64,000 nucleotides of DNA, from the NCBI RefSeq assembly GCF_037975245.1, contig NC_092580.1, forward strand, positions 4,562,501 through 4,626,500, in the 5' to 3' direction. This DNA is from Apostichopus japonicus. Taxonomy: Eukaryota; Echinodermata; Holothuroidea; Aspidochirotida; Stichopodidae. Every line of letters starts with the position of its first letter. The first letter of the stretch is position 1. Shown in pieces: positions 12,130 to 25,043 of the stretch. The notes beneath the pieces are model-generated. The model was not told where the DNA came from. It searched no databases and saw nothing but the letters and a program-made list of their open reading frames with translations. The position numbers were made by a program, and so were the translations under genes.

Positions 12130-12240
12130 ATGATATTTGTTTATTCTACTTATGACACTTATTCTACTTATTTACTTGATGATGTTTATGATGTTTATTC
12201 TACTTATTTGTTTATTCTACTTATGATACTTGTTTATTCG
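12130..12240. repeat. Short minisatellite (TTTATTCTACTTATGA-like)
   Basis: Imperfect repeats of TTATTCTACTTAT with spacers GACAC, TTAC, TTGT and GATAC. The open frame crossing it is a by-product. Confidence 0.75.
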
Positions 12241-13159
12241 TACAACCCTGCGTTGCGGTATGGTTGATGACATACTGTAGAAGTCTATTAGCATAAGTTT
12301 AGAGACTTGCTTCTCAGACCCCCAGAAGACATGCAGACAGTTGGCAATTGGAATATACACAAGTTATTAAGAATCTTACACATATTGCAAACCACAAGAG
12401 AGGAATAAAGAGCAGAGGCACATACTAATTTGTTTTGCCTCTTCATTTGCTTACTAAACATACAGTAGGTAAATTGTGGTGAGATGGTAGACCATAAATC
12501 ATATTTAAACTAACTATCATGAATTCCTGTTTACCTGCTCAGATATAGGCTGACACAGCTTGCATTTTACCCTCCAATACCTCAAAAATGCAAACAAAAC
12601 CCACAAGGACCCCCTATGGCAGGCCCATTGACCCCCACTGTGAGAGGGGATTGCTTTGCAATCACAATGATGCCCCAAAAATTATTAAACTTACTGGTTT
12701 ATATATTTACGAGTGACCCACTTACCTGTCTCCCCACAACCTATGCACCGCATTCTACCGTGTCTAGAATGCCCTGGTAATCTTTTAACACTGTACACCC
12801 TCACTGGCCCTAATGGCCTTCCTTCATTTTTCTACCCACAAAGTGTCTCACTGTGTTTTTCGGAGTTAGAAAAATTTTCGCGAAAGTGGGGAACGAAGTA
12901 AATAGGTAGGGCACCCACTTTAAAAATTTGGGCATCCACATGTTCCATTTCTGCCTCAACCCCTACTTAGAGGAGGCATATGCTTGCATGTACAGTGTCT
13001 TCATCACATAAAGTAGTTGCAAAGGGAAATTTGAAGGTACAGTAAATGTTTTATAAAACAAAAGTTTCAATATTTGTTAATTTGTACAGGATGTGTGATA
13101 TAGTACATTATCTACATAATTACAGAGTCATATTTATCAGTATATTAAACCAGAAAGCC

Positions 13160-13668
13160 AGTGGGCTTATTGTGATTCCTTGCCAATTGTGATTATAATC
13201 CCAAGCTTACGTCATTGTTGATTTAATTGATCAGCAAGGTTCTTTCTTTCACTGACTGTGGACCTACCTACTAAATATGTTAACTTACCATGTTTACAAG
13301 CCATTTCTAGAAAAAATCAACTCAAGCCCGCCCCCTAATAAATGTGCATAATATCACATTGAACATACAACATCATGTACCCGCTATCTACCAACACCTT
13401 CACACAAAGTATGATTCAAATTCTGAAAATATTTACATTTGACCCTATGACCTCATTATTATTCATGAGATCAGCACCAAAATCAATGGGGTTCATCTAC
13501 TCACAATGGCGCATCTATGTACCAAGTATGACTTAATCCAACTTGCCATTGTTGAGTTATCATGTTTACGAGCCAAGGGTGTCACATAAACACACACACA
13601 CACACACACGCCTACACCCATAATCACCATTGTATAGATTCCTTGAGCCTTCGGCAAGGAATCAAAAA
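13160..13668. repeat. Interspersed repeat with (AC)n and terminal hairpin
   Basis: It runs from GTGATTCCTTGCC to GGCAAGGAATC. It contains phrases with TGACC, ATGACCTCATT, ACCAAGTATGA and TTATCATGTTTACGAGCC, then an (AC)n stretch at about 13590-13608. The end ATTCCTTG AGCCTTCGG CAAGGAAT can form a hairpin. The ends are mutually inverted, so this may be a mobile repeat. I cannot name the family. Confidence 0.55.
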
Positions 13669-13684
13669 GTCATTTGGAAACAGG

Positions 13685-16600
13685 CTACAGGCCATCTTCG
13701 TTTCCAGGTCTTTTTCGACAGTTACCTCGAACTGATTTCATGGCTTTGCTACCAGCAACCATTAAGGATAATGCATTATGGCCAAATTGCTCCAATGTGG
13801 GATTGTCATTATTTCCACCACACCCTCTCTGCTTGGAAAAGTATTCCTCTAAAGGATCCTGGGAAAATTTCTCACTCGAGAGATATTCAACATCTGGAAG
13901 TTGGAGGAGTTCCTTGGCTAGGCTCACAAAGGATTAAACTGTAAATAAAACAACAACGTATCACTATTAAACATATGATGATACGTAATAGGGGTACTTG
14001 TGGATTTGTATCGGCTCTATAAGCTTAATTACTCTGACGGATATTTACTGCTAACTTTACTATTGACTTACAGGGTTATAGTCATGAGAATAATAACACC
14101 TCATGTTCAGCTTGAGTGATATGCCAAACTGATTTGCAAGATTCGTTGCTTGATCCTCTTAGTAGCTATGATGATGGAGTAAAGAAGTCAAGATCTAAAA
14201 GTTGAACTCCATCACAAAAACATACCAGGACTCAGGCAACCACCATAGCAGAAATGAGTGTTGATCCCTGCACTCCTAAATATAATATAAATATAAAACA
14301 TGACTTGACTGTAATTTAATACCTGTAATTTGATGTCCAGTATATGTTTCCCTGCTTTATAAACAGCCTGCATCGTTCCTTCTTTGGGATATCTTCTGCA
14401 TTTTGTGATTCATGATACCACTCTCTGAGAAATGCAAGGCAGTTGGTCTCAAGCCACTGTAAGTGGAAAAAAGATTGCTTTTAGTAATTGCCCCAAATCT
14501 GTCTCTATAAGGTATGTCAAAGTGTGTTAGTAAACTAAAGAGGTATTTCATGTGTTATCAAAGGTGCTTACACAGGTGTTTTATACAGCTCTTATATATT
14601 ATTATGATTTAAGAAAATCAATCATGAAAATCAAAAACCTGATTTCTCTACTATCAGTCAACTAATACATTTGGTTATCAGTAACAGAACATATAATTGT
14701 TGTGCTTTATTTAAGTGCACGTTGAGGTAAATATGGATCCATTAACCTGATTTTAAACCTGATTTTTAAATTAATTTTCAGTAATGTTCGTTCATCTTCA
14801 TGTGTATACTTTTACAGTTTGCCCTTCTAAACAAGTCACATAGTTGGTAGAACACCACAATTACAAGAGATGCCCGTAGTACTGATGAAAATATGTAGCA
14901 AATTTAACATTTCTATTAAGATGATATACCTGAAATCTTTCATCATCAACTGTTCTGTAGGGGGCAAGTCTGGGGTTTCTGCTATGAATGTGCTGATTGG
15001 TGTTTGCAACATTCATGCAGTCAAACCATTCATTCATCTTCCTGATGAAAAAGACTGTTGAGGACATTCTCATCATTGCCCATGCATTCAATTGCATTAG
15101 CAACCGTGCTGTTAAAAAACTGCAATGATAATAGTGATAACAGTATAGGTCGGTAACAAAATTTTGCACGAAATGTACAATTAAAGTCTGCAAATAGAAA
15201 CATAATACATTAAAATTAGGGTGTAATAACTATTTAATTGTCCAAATTTGAGGCTCATCAAATTCTCCATATCAATTGTTTTTAAGGTCATTCATGAGCT
15301 GAGTGGAGGAAACATTCTCAGAAATGCAAGTCACTTCCTGAGCCTGAATTAGACTGATAAGCAAACACTTCAAGGAAAATTAAAATGGAATAACTTCAAA
15401 AATGTGAACTGTAATTCCAAGGGAAATAATTTGTTAAGAACTATGACCTGAGTAATAATGTGGTAATTATGAATCAGGCGCGTAGCCAAGGGGGGGGGGG
15501 GGGGCGAAGGGGGCAGCCGCCCCCCCTTTGAGCATATTTTTTAATTTTTTTTTTAATGTTTTTATGATATCGCTAGTATTTTCAAAAGAGAAAATGCTAA
15601 GATGCAACTTACAAGGCCTGGGAAGTGCCATTTCCAGCGATCTGGGAGGCATTTTCAGCCAAAATTTTCTTGTACGCTTCGCGCCAACCATGGTGGCGCT
15701 ACGCTTAGATAGTTTGCAATGCCGAATCTACAGTTTCGCCCCTCTTTGGCAAATTCCTCGCTACGCGCCTGTTATGAATACATGTGAGTATTTGCATAAT
15801 GTTGTTCTGTACCTGTGCTGCCAAGTATGCACGCATTCTCAAAGATGGCGTGAGATTGATGTGCTCATTTGTCAACTTGTCCACAAGCCCCATTAACCCA
15901 GGTGATGGTGCATTCAGTTGCTGGTCCCAGTTTTGTAAAGCAAGTAAGTGATGCCATTGAATATCCTTTCCCCTGAACTGTGAAAAGATAAAAAAAAGAT
16001 TTGAAATGAAAGGGTAAACTTTATGTTCATTATACACAAAAGTTTTCAATCAAACAATTGAGCACGTTCACAAACTGAACAAATTATCTACCTATTAAGT
16101 TTCAGAGGGTAACGTTCGTTCGTGGACAATTTCAAAATCTGTTGACTATTTTATCCATTTGAGAAAAGGTAAATTCCATCAAAGCCATTAGATTTGTGCA
16201 TACCCCCAATTACCATGATGCAAGTAGATGAGAACAAAGGGCCCCTGGATCGGAGGTCAGTCGACTCATACCTCCATGATCCACTGCAGATTTGTGACCC
16301 ATTATGTACTCATTTTTACAGCATGATTTTCTCCGTAACTGCATGAAATCTCACAGTGAAAATGGCAGCCAGTTATCATGCTATTACTGTTAAATATTGA
16401 GCTTCTTGTTACCATATCGGAAGTAATCATTAATGTAAAATCCCATATGTCAAAAAGTAAAGTAGTTATTTATTATTATTTTCTGGACACTTCAACATGG
16501 TCGAATCAGCAGAAATTTTTTCTTTGGAGGCGGGGGGGGGGGGGGGGATGCGTGGGGGAACCAAAAACAACAGTTTCAAGTATCAGAAGTCTGGCTAAAA

Positions 16601-18990
16601 CTATATCGTGTGTAAGTAATGAATTCCTGCAAGTCATTTTTGTTGGGTCAATTAAACCGTTATTAATATTTATTTCAATCATGTAAATGACTAAAATATA
16701 TACTCACTCTCAAATTTATAGACTTTTGGTTGCTGCCAGAATTCTCCCAATTGTTGCGAGTGGTTTTGAGAAGGTGTGGCACATCACAGAAAAAATATAT
16801 CCTATCACCATCACCGAAAGGATTACAAGTAAAATATGTTAGTCCATCATTTGACGATGCTTGATGGAGCTTGAAAAACTTCCGATTTGGGGAGGCACCG
16901 TCACCTACAATGGCTCTTACATGTAGGTCCAGCAGTTCCAAATAAAGCACACATTCCCACACGATGGGGTACAAATCGTCTCCACTTAAATCCTTTGTTG
17001 CAAAGTAAGCAACTGGTGCGTTGAAACTGTCAAATACACTCCTTACCATCAGCACCAGTACATGAGAAGCTAGAGTGAGGGTCTTTGCATCTATGTTGCC
17101 ACTGAGTCTTGCTTCAAAGTCTTTTAATAAATTGTTGATAGAGCCAGGATAAAAAGCCACTTTGCCGGATCAAATTGTATGCTGAAGGCGATTTGGCATG
17201 AAGGGACACACATCATTTTATAATCTCTGGATGCCATCTCCATCGGTTTGCAGGTTTCGTCAGATTTGCTTTTTGCTGTTCCCATAGCAAAAACTGCTGA
17301 CTTCCTGGTTGCATAAGTATTTTTTAGGTGATCTTCTTGAGAAAGAAACAGATCCTTAATAAGCTCACTTCTCTCACTCTGTAAACTGACACCTTCCACT
17401 CAAAAAACATCTATAATTCACTGTTCGAGAAGTTCCCAAAAACATTGACTTTACTTTGCAAAGTTTTTTGCTTCTTTTTCAGTAGTTTAAGTTTAGTTTT
17501 TTTGTGGAGGCTTGACAACAAGTCATTACGAGTATGAGAAGCCAGATTTAAGTTCCTTTTTGGGTTCCTCAACCTACTACGCTTAGCAAATAAATCATTC
17601 CGATACTGTGCACAGATATCACACCTTTGACTGGATGATTGGGACACTCTATTGCAGTTCTTATGGTAAATTATTTTGAATGAGTTACCATCTTCAGTGA
17701 AAAATTGTTCTGTGAGAAAATCATCACCATGAAGCTTGCTGAAATCATCATTGTTAAAAATATCTCCATTTCCTTCACAAAAAGACAACTGCTGCACGAA
17801 TGTCAAAAGTAAATCAACATCACGCTCATCTTGAAGTTTTCGTGGAATGTCATGATTCAACCGAGATACATCACATATTTTGTGTCCCCTAACATCAAGC
17901 TCCCACTCACTTTTTTCTTCGTTGACACAAACACGTTTAAGAATACAAGTCCCAGGCTTGTTGATAGTTACCAAAAGGCAACTTTTCTCAAACATCCATG
18001 AATCAAAATCCAAATTGTTTACATTTGTTCAAGATTATGCCATGGACTTCAGTGTTGACAAAGGATCTTTCACTTATCCCTTCTTTGCAAATGTCACATG
18101 GATCTGAATGGGCTTCAAACTGATAATAAGTAATATTTAATGGTGATGGCTTCCTAATTTTATTGTAATTGTTTTTCCATCGCTGTAGCTTCAAAAAACA
18201 GCAATGACAAACAAAATCGGTACAAATGTCATTATTGTCCTGACGAACATTTATCCCAGTGGCTTTCAAAACCAATTCTGAACACTTGAGCTTATGTTTG
18301 GGTGCTCTGTGACTGGGAATAGCTTTGTCACTTCCACAATGACAACAATGTTTCTTCAACTCCTCCATATGATTAGCCTTTGATCTGGAAAAAAAGAGAA
18401 AAACAAATCAAAAATTAAATCTAAGCCAGTGTTTCTACTACAGTAAAATGTTAAGAGGTTAAGGGCTTAACAACCCCTACCCTCATTCATAAATGAGCAT
18501 ATGCCTGGTGAAAAGGGATGCTGAAATAAAATACCACAATATAACTGGGGCAAGTTGGCCACACAAAACCAATGGACCTGGTCCTGAAGAATTAACCAAC
18601 ATTATGGCCTAATAATGTCCCTGCTTCTAGTATCATATGCATTTACAAATATAGGCCTACAGTACTGTATATAATTTTTCTCACTGTTTGTGACCAGCCA
18701 TGGGCTCACATTATCGTAGAATTTTTTGTTTATTACATTAGGCTTTAAAGATCCAGAAATATTGAAACTTCATTCCTTAAGTTACATTAATTTACTAAAA
18801 ATTAGTGATTAACTAACTCTTCAAATACGCAAATAGGTCAAGAATGTTTGGAGGTAACAATAAAATATCCTCCATTGAAACATGTAAAAAAGGAAATGCT
18901 AAGCAATTCCGCGAACCTCCAAAACGACAATAACACGGAGTACTGAATCCAGTTCAACTGCATATAACGAAAATGTACATACCCGGCCAT
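13685..18990 (-). pseudogene. P-element/THAP9-like transposase gene, frameshifted
   Basis: Exons on the minus strand: 18990-18983 (ATG GCC GG), 18384-16708, 15977-15813, 15119-14930, 14456-14323, then from about 13935 to the stop at 13685. Introns have GT/AG ends and matching phases. The N-terminus is a Cys-rich zinc module (HCCHCGSDK, CTDFVCHCC, CDICKEG), not an obvious THAP domain. The middle carries the P-type RNase H-like core: ASHVLVLMVRSVF, AIVGDGASPNRKFF (a catalytic-Asp region) and FFCDVPHLLKTTRNNW. Later exons give DKLTNEHINLTPSLRMRAYLAAQ, FIRKMNEWFDCMN, RNPRLAPYRTVDDERF and, near the end, KFSQDPLEEYFSKQR followed by VRGNCR, all hallmarks of this family. Frame breaks occur near 18010, 17405, 17165, 15050 and 13920, so the coding line is broken although splice sites survive. 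It is either a recently dead gene or a copy with assembly indels. The intact 4.7-kb GTPase exon argues against poor base quality. Confidence 0.8.
15475..15771. mobile_element. MITE in an intron of the P-like gene, 8-bp TSD
   Basis: The 297-bp unit begins CAGGCGCGTAGCCAAG and ends TCGCTACGCGCCTG. Flanks TTATGAAT (15467-15474 and 15772-15779) are identical. The inside has the CGCGCCAACCATGGTGGCG and GCTTAGATAG words shared with elements near 10.3, 31.0, 31.3 and 45.6 kb. It lies in the intron between exons 15977-15813 and 15119-14930. Confidence 0.9.
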
Positions 18991-20453
18991 GATTAAGAAA
19001 TGGTTTATCGTGTAGTGTAGGCCCTTTCTAGCGATGTTGATAACAGAAGATGTTCCAAGTCAAATCCGATTTTAAAGCAATTTCGATTATTCTACGTCCA
19101 TATTTTCAGAGTTACATGAAGTTTAGTCATATATACCAATATGCCTATCATATCGAAACGAATATATCAATTGATTTAGGAGTTGTTTTAGGACAAATAT
19201 TTTGCGATGATATTGAACTGCGCATCCGTTTGGAAGAAATATACCCACGCTATGTGAACTGCGCATACACTTTAAACTGTGCCTCCATGCATATTCATAT
19301 TCTTCTTTGCAGCGCCGTCGTTTTAATCTCTATAAAAGGCGGAAACGATGATGGAACTTCAAAGACCTCTTGTGGTCAGCTGCCAAGGGCAGTTTGTAAT
19401 ATAATAGCAACAGTGTTTTGGTAAAGTGGAGAGTCGGGCACGTGGCATGTTAATTGATTTTGTTATGGTGCAGTGGAAGTGCTTTCTCTCCTTCTGTTTT
19501 ACCTCCATGCTATGACTAACCGGATTTAGAACATTGGACACATTTATTCATTTATTGTGTTATGTAATATTAAATGACATAGACATTTAGTGCTAAATAT
19601 GGTGCTAATACAGCCACTGGAGGTCTGTATATGCAAGGGACCCAAAAATGTTCAAACTCCACAGGTTAATGATAACAGTAGAATTTTTCCTTATCGCTGA
19701 AAAATAAAGACTTGTACCAATCTTGTAGACTGTGCTACCTACTGTACCTATCTGAAGCAGTCTGTGTTCACAAATTACACATTTATTATTTTCGTATGTT
19801 TTGTTTTTATGTTTCATGGTGATGTGGCATCATTTGTAAATACTTACACTGCCTAAAGATAGTTTCTCTTCACTGCCTATACTGCAGTTGTCATCTGATC
19901 AGGTTGTTATGCACTGCATATAGTTTCATATCAGCAAAGACATTGAAATTTTTGGCAAATTTTTAGTGTGAGCTTCATTTCTAGTTTAACATTTGAGGGG
20001 AATCATTTAGGGGTCTACTTTCACCCAGATTTGAACAATAATTTTTAGTAATTACAATGAGTGCAAGTTACAATCTCAGTGAATAAACAAACATAACATT
20101 TGTGCTGGCTCCAACCCAGTTACCTTGGCTATGAGCCTGAATGTCTCTTTTGCAATTAAAATCAATGAATCATATCTTGGAAAATCATTTTAATTCAATC
20201 TTCAACAACAACAAGTATATCTTTGTAACACTTTTGTCTTCACACAAAGCCATAAATGTCTTTTTTCCTTTTTATTTCACATTACAGATGTACAGTACAT
20301 CCTTTAGAGGAACAGTACAGCACAGCGTAGTGTTATGACATGATGGATGTTGGGTTGGAAGTTGAAGTGTTTGTGTTCCATTGTTTCATAAATTAATGTG
20401 TGATTCTCTATATCTATTATGTAAGATGATTGTCATTCTCTCTTGTTCTCCAG
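18991..20453. other. Upstream of the P-like gene; no gene recognised
   Basis: This would hold the minus-strand promoter of the P-like gene. Some plus-strand frames occur (for example 19050-19424) but lack family resemblance. No CpG-rich island or TATA box is obvious. Confidence 0.4.
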
Positions 20454-20885
20454 TGAGAGCTACGGATTTGCATAGTGAACGTTGTTAAAATGGATAAGGA
20501 CAATTTTGAAAGAGCTGATGTCAAGGCAGTTCCAAACCCTTGTTTAAATACTATACATCAAGGACACAAGAGTGGACAATGGAAGCAGCAAGTATCCAGA
20601 ACGTAGATATCACAAGCCTTCAAGACAACTGAACAAACTGTACCATAACGGACAACAACAAACATGGTGTCCCAGTGAAATAATGTCACTAAGCTAGTGA
20701 AATGTATCATCATAATTTATCTTCTTCATGGTGTCAAACATTGATTGTTGCATTTAGTGTGTTATGTATCTTACTCCTTTCTGTAGTATTTAGCATCGAT
20801 TTGCATGTTCATTCATAGTGTAATGTAAACTTTATAATTGATGTCATCAACTGTGTCATATTAATAAACTAAATGATTGAATATT
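20454..20885 (+). other. Possible terminal exon with poly(A) signal
   Basis: It follows a strong acceptor (CTCTCTTGTTCTCCAG). It carries an ATG at 20490 opening a 38-codon frame (MDKDNFERADVKAVPNP...) that stops at 20606. An AATAAA follows at about 20862. It could be the 3' end of an untranslated or small-protein transcript. The upstream exons are unknown and the frame is short, so this is weak. Confidence 0.22.
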
Positions 20886-21307
20886 GGTTTCACTACATAC
20901 TTTATTGTACACTATTTGGCTTTCCATGATAGCAATATCTGATCTGTTTACATACTGTAGTTCGTTCAGTCATACCAGTAGTTTTAATGTGACATTGATC
21001 TTGGGCTATTTATTGTTGGCACAAAATAACTTGTCTTTATTTTGTATTGTGTGAGATCAATTTAACATATATATTGTGATGTCATGGAGTGTTGAAAAGG
21101 TACTCTTAACTTGCAGCTAGTAGTACTGTAGGTGATAAAACAGTTTCATTCAGTGCTCTCATGATAACTCCCAGTGGCAGATGGAGATAGTGGCAGATAG
21201 AGATGTTTGAAATGCAGGGGACATTATGGGGTCTTTTGAAGTGTTGGCAAAGTTTCTTATGGATGTAAAGCTGCTATACTTATCATGGAAAGGTCCACAA
21301 CGGAGGC

Positions 21308-21401
21308 ATGGCGTCTCCTAGCCTTATTTGGGTATCTGTTCCTGCATTCTGCATTTGGAACACTGCCCTACTATTGATTGTATTGCTTATTCTAAAGTTA
21401 G
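21308..21401 (+). CDS. Possible first coding exon with hydrophobic leader
   Basis: ATG in a fair context (GGAGGCATGG) opens a frame reading MASPSLIWVSVPAF followed by a hydrophobic segment (TALLLIVLLILKL). It ends at a strong donor (TTAG|GTAAGT) in phase 1. That is the shape of a signal-peptide or signal-anchor exon. No following exon could be identified, so the gene, if real, is unknown. Confidence 0.25.
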
Positions 21402-22272
21402 GTAAGTCAGTAAATTATAACATGTTTTTATTGTTTATTTTTTTAAACACATTGATTGCACCTGTACAGTTCTATACATTGAGTTCAACTTCAACTACAA
21501 TAACCATGAGCAAGGAAAACTTACCACTATCTCTCTTGTATTTTTTCTTATGTTGAAGTGACCATCTTCATTCTTTAACCAAAACATTTCTGCCATATTT
21601 GTACGTGTTTATCCAGAGAAGGTAGGCTATTTAGCATGCTATATAATTGCTAGAAGATTTCAAAAAGAACGTTCCTAGAGGTCTTTACTTTCCAAATTGT
21701 TCTTAAGCATTCTAATTGAAAGCACAAGATACCTGAATGTCCCAGTGAGGTAAATTTACCTCGAACTTCTCGAAGGTGGTAATAAAAACAGTTTGAAAAC
21801 TTTGACCGAAGGTAATCATATTTGAATATCTGGTATATTTGGGGCAAATAAAGCATACCTGGTTGAGAGTTGCCGCGGAAGCCACCATATGTTTGTAGTA
21901 TTGCAGTAAAATGTAGTAAAGGCAGCTGGAGGAGTCCAGTTTACCCCTGTGTCGAAGGTCATTCATCTTTTTGGGTTTTCTCTCTCTTACCCATCCCTCG
22001 GATTTGTACTCCCACCGCCTCATTTTTGCAAATGGTTACACACTCACACACAAAGGCCTTAATCTTAACATCATTAGGGGGACATATTCAAATATATGTT
22101 AAAGATATACAGCTAAATGAATGGAATGTAGATCATGAGCATGCACCATCGTACAGTTAAGACAAAGGTTGTCACTGGACCATTTTATTCCAGGACATTT
22201 ATAGTTGAGGATGCTAAACATTAGTAGCTACAATCGTCGACAAAAATAGATGGGACACCCCACTCCCCGTAT

Positions 22273-24537
22273 CAATATACAATCCTGTGCGAAGATGGAT
22301 TTAAACTGGATATACTCCCTGCAGTTTTGGCTCAAAATTTATTAAATTGTAATTTATAATAATTATAACAAAATGAGGTGAAATGCATAAGGGTAAGATT
22401 TTGAACATGGGAACCTTCACAATCATCGTTTGAAGGAAGAATATCAGAATAACTTTGAGGTCCTGTAACATGCTGAGCCCAAGTTACGTTCGATATACTG
22501 TAGGTCTAAGTTACTACGTGAAAAGTTGATTTGTTAATATATAGTAGTGATCAAACGATTAACCTAATCGGAATCGGTAGGATTATTGCATAATCGGAAC
22601 ATAATCGGAATCGGTTAAAATTACGTGGAATACCAGTTATGTCATACCGATTATTCAAAAACATATGAAAGGTGAAAATATCATTATTCAAAAACAAGTG
22701 GAAGTTGAAAATATCAACTGATGTATTAGGTTTGTTCTTTAACTACGAAATATTAAAATAAAGACACCATCTATACGTCTTTCACAATGTAATTTCATCA
22801 AATTTGCTTCCCTCGTGGTTAGTGACTTCATATTTCTCGGCACAGTAAGCATGGCAACAATACCAATTTCGCGAATTAACGAATGTGCCTAACAGGGTCG
22901 GAAATAAGCGGGGGCGACGGACGATTCACCCTCGCAAGTGCTAAAAAAGCCCTCCTAAAGAACAATTACGAGTGTGAAAAAGAAAAAAAAAATATAAGAA
23001 AATCGCCCTCGTTATATCAGATGTCTGTGTTAACTTAATTGTGACATGCGTTTGCTTTAGCTAGGAATTGCAGTTGCAGCACGAATCGCGCAAAAAGTTC
23101 TGACATCCCGCATCAAATTTGAAGCAGTGCCGGAGGGTCGCGTACAATCACCGTGAAGTTCCTGTGGCAAATTACGGCCTCCACGAAGCAATTTCAGTAC
23201 CAGCGACAATAACCTAAAATCCCCACAAATATCCGATAAAATGGTGCCTTACTTCACACTAAGTCAACTGCATGGAAATCTAACCTTGCCATCTGTTTAT
23301 TCGCTCTAGTTGTGTTGCAAATAAAAAATAAAAATATCCATGGAAACTGCAATCTTCGACCACATGTTAGCCTAACAACCACACTAAGTCAATGGGGAAT
23401 GTAGCCTAACCATCGGTTTGCCAAAAAAAAAAAAAATGCGTAGCTTAGTTTACAACTTTCAATTTGCTGGAAATCGGCATTTGTTTGGAAGGTTCTGTAT
23501 GTGCTTTGTCTTATAGAGGGAAAGTTATATTTTATATTGGAGTAGTTTCTAGTTGTTTTTATTTCTTTACATCAATCTGGTAACATTTTAGAGTAATTTT
23601 AAACAAGTTACGATGGTACAATTTGCTTTTCAGTTTGATTGGCCTAATCTTACATTTTCTAATTGAACCTGAATGGAGTTAAATAGGTAACGAAAAGGTA
23701 TGTTTAACTTAAAGTTCGTAACATTTCTATTTGTTCATAAACGGTATAATACTGAAAATAAGTTCAAAATAATGTCGGAATGAAGGCAATATGTAATTAA
23801 AATTTACACTTTGGTAAATATTGAAGATGGATGGTTTGTCTGAGATACTTTTTGAGATGGATATTTTGAGTAACTATTCTTAGCCCATTTCAAGCCATTA
23901 ACAGGTGACATTCACGTCGAGGTGGTTAGGCCATTCGCTTAGCACAGTGTTGACTAGGTAGGATGTCATATTTCCGTACTTTGGAAATTTAAAAAAAAAA
24001 AACTTTTTTTTCTTTCCGAGAAACTCCAGAAGTAATTTGGTACATACAAAAGGATACCTAAGGGCCTTGTATTACAACAAAGCAAAAGGAAACTGGAAAA
24101 TCACAACAATAATTGTTTCTGTCACAAACTTTATTGCCGATTTCGTATAAACGGGATATTTTCTCATTTTCAAATAATCGGAATCGGAATCGGTACGATT
24201 ATGAACAAAATAATCGGTAATCAGTATTTTCTGTTATGCATAATCGTTTGAACACTAATATATAGGTCTGGGCCAGTACGTAAATTGATCAGATATTATT
24301 CAAACTAAGAACACAGAAACCAGAAATAACGTGTTTTCTTTTCTTTACTTCAAATAGTAACAAGAAGATATTTTTAATTATGTCCGGGATTCCTGGAAAT
24401 GAAACCAGAACGAATTTAATAACCGGTTGTTTTCCCAATACCGGTAGTAGTTACACATTGCAATGTGATCGGGACAAGTCAATACCAGGATCGTGATACT
24501 GGGATTCACTTGACCACCGGGATCCCACACAACGCTA
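22273..24537. repeat. Old hAT-like repeat, copy B (interrupted)
   Basis: Sister of 626-1986. With its 1.7-kb insertion (22545-24257) removed, it aligns with copy A from GAAGATGGATTTAAACTGG to the CCGGGATCCC..ACAACGCTA end. It preserves the empty target site of copy A's insertion (GGATATACTCCCTGC near 22307-22321). Confidence 0.72.
22545..24257. mobile_element. Non-autonomous hAT-like transposon, 1.7 kb, 8-bp TSD
   Basis: The element starts TAGTGATCAAACGATTA and ends TAATCGTTTGAACACTA, inverted repeats with one mismatch. It is flanked by ATATATAG at 22537-22544 and 24258-24265. A single ATATATAG remains at the matching point of copy A (1709-1716). Multiple AATCGG words lie inside both ends, as expected for subterminal transposase-binding repeats. 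No transposase frame is seen. Confidence 0.9.
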
Positions 24538-24944
24538 GCCATCACTGTATCCCTACATGACCTTAGAATACATATTGCATACTACTTACCTCACAGTGTC
24601 CAAAGGGCATATGAGTGGAGGGGGGGGGGGGGCTACAAGTTGGGTAGACCTGCATTTGAAACATGTGTAACTAGGTTATATCAAAGTTCAAACACAAGCG
24701 TTAAAATGCCTCAGAATTCAATATTTTTTTTATAGGTAAATATTATAAGTACTTGCCCAATGTTAAATGAATGGTGGTTATGCGATTCAGCACACAGCCA
24801 AGTACAGTAACACAAAGTTTGTCACCGGACCTGTATTGGGGTACACTTCAATCCAAACATCACAAAAAACATTTTTTGTATATGTACGCAGAACTTTGTC
24901 AAACTCATTATCAATCACTACATGAAATATCAAACCGTTCTTAC

Positions 24945-25043
24945 CTGTCAAGGCTTTGTGTGCTCGCTTCAGTGGATGACTACTGTCACAGGAGCTTGTT
25001 TCAGATGCTGTAACATTTTCACAACCTACCTCATCTGGTGGAT
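24945..25043 (-). CDS. Acidic cassette exon C (phase 1-1), hypothetical
   Basis: The exon is 99 bp, with an acceptor (TATCTTTCAG) and a donor (CAG|GTAAGA) on the minus strand, phase 1 at both ends. It encodes DPPDEVGCENVTASETSS, then a Ser-His-Pro-Leu-Lys-Arg and HKALTG end. It resembles exon B (DP.DE..CE at the start, LKR..HK...TG at the end) and less closely exon A. It stands more than 16 kb from the other two, with the P-like gene between them on the same strand. Confidence 0.45.

Noticed and set aside
16378-16686. Plus-strand 102-codon gene
   Set aside because: It crosses a G-run and lies in an intron of the P-like gene on the opposite strand, with no resemblance to any family.
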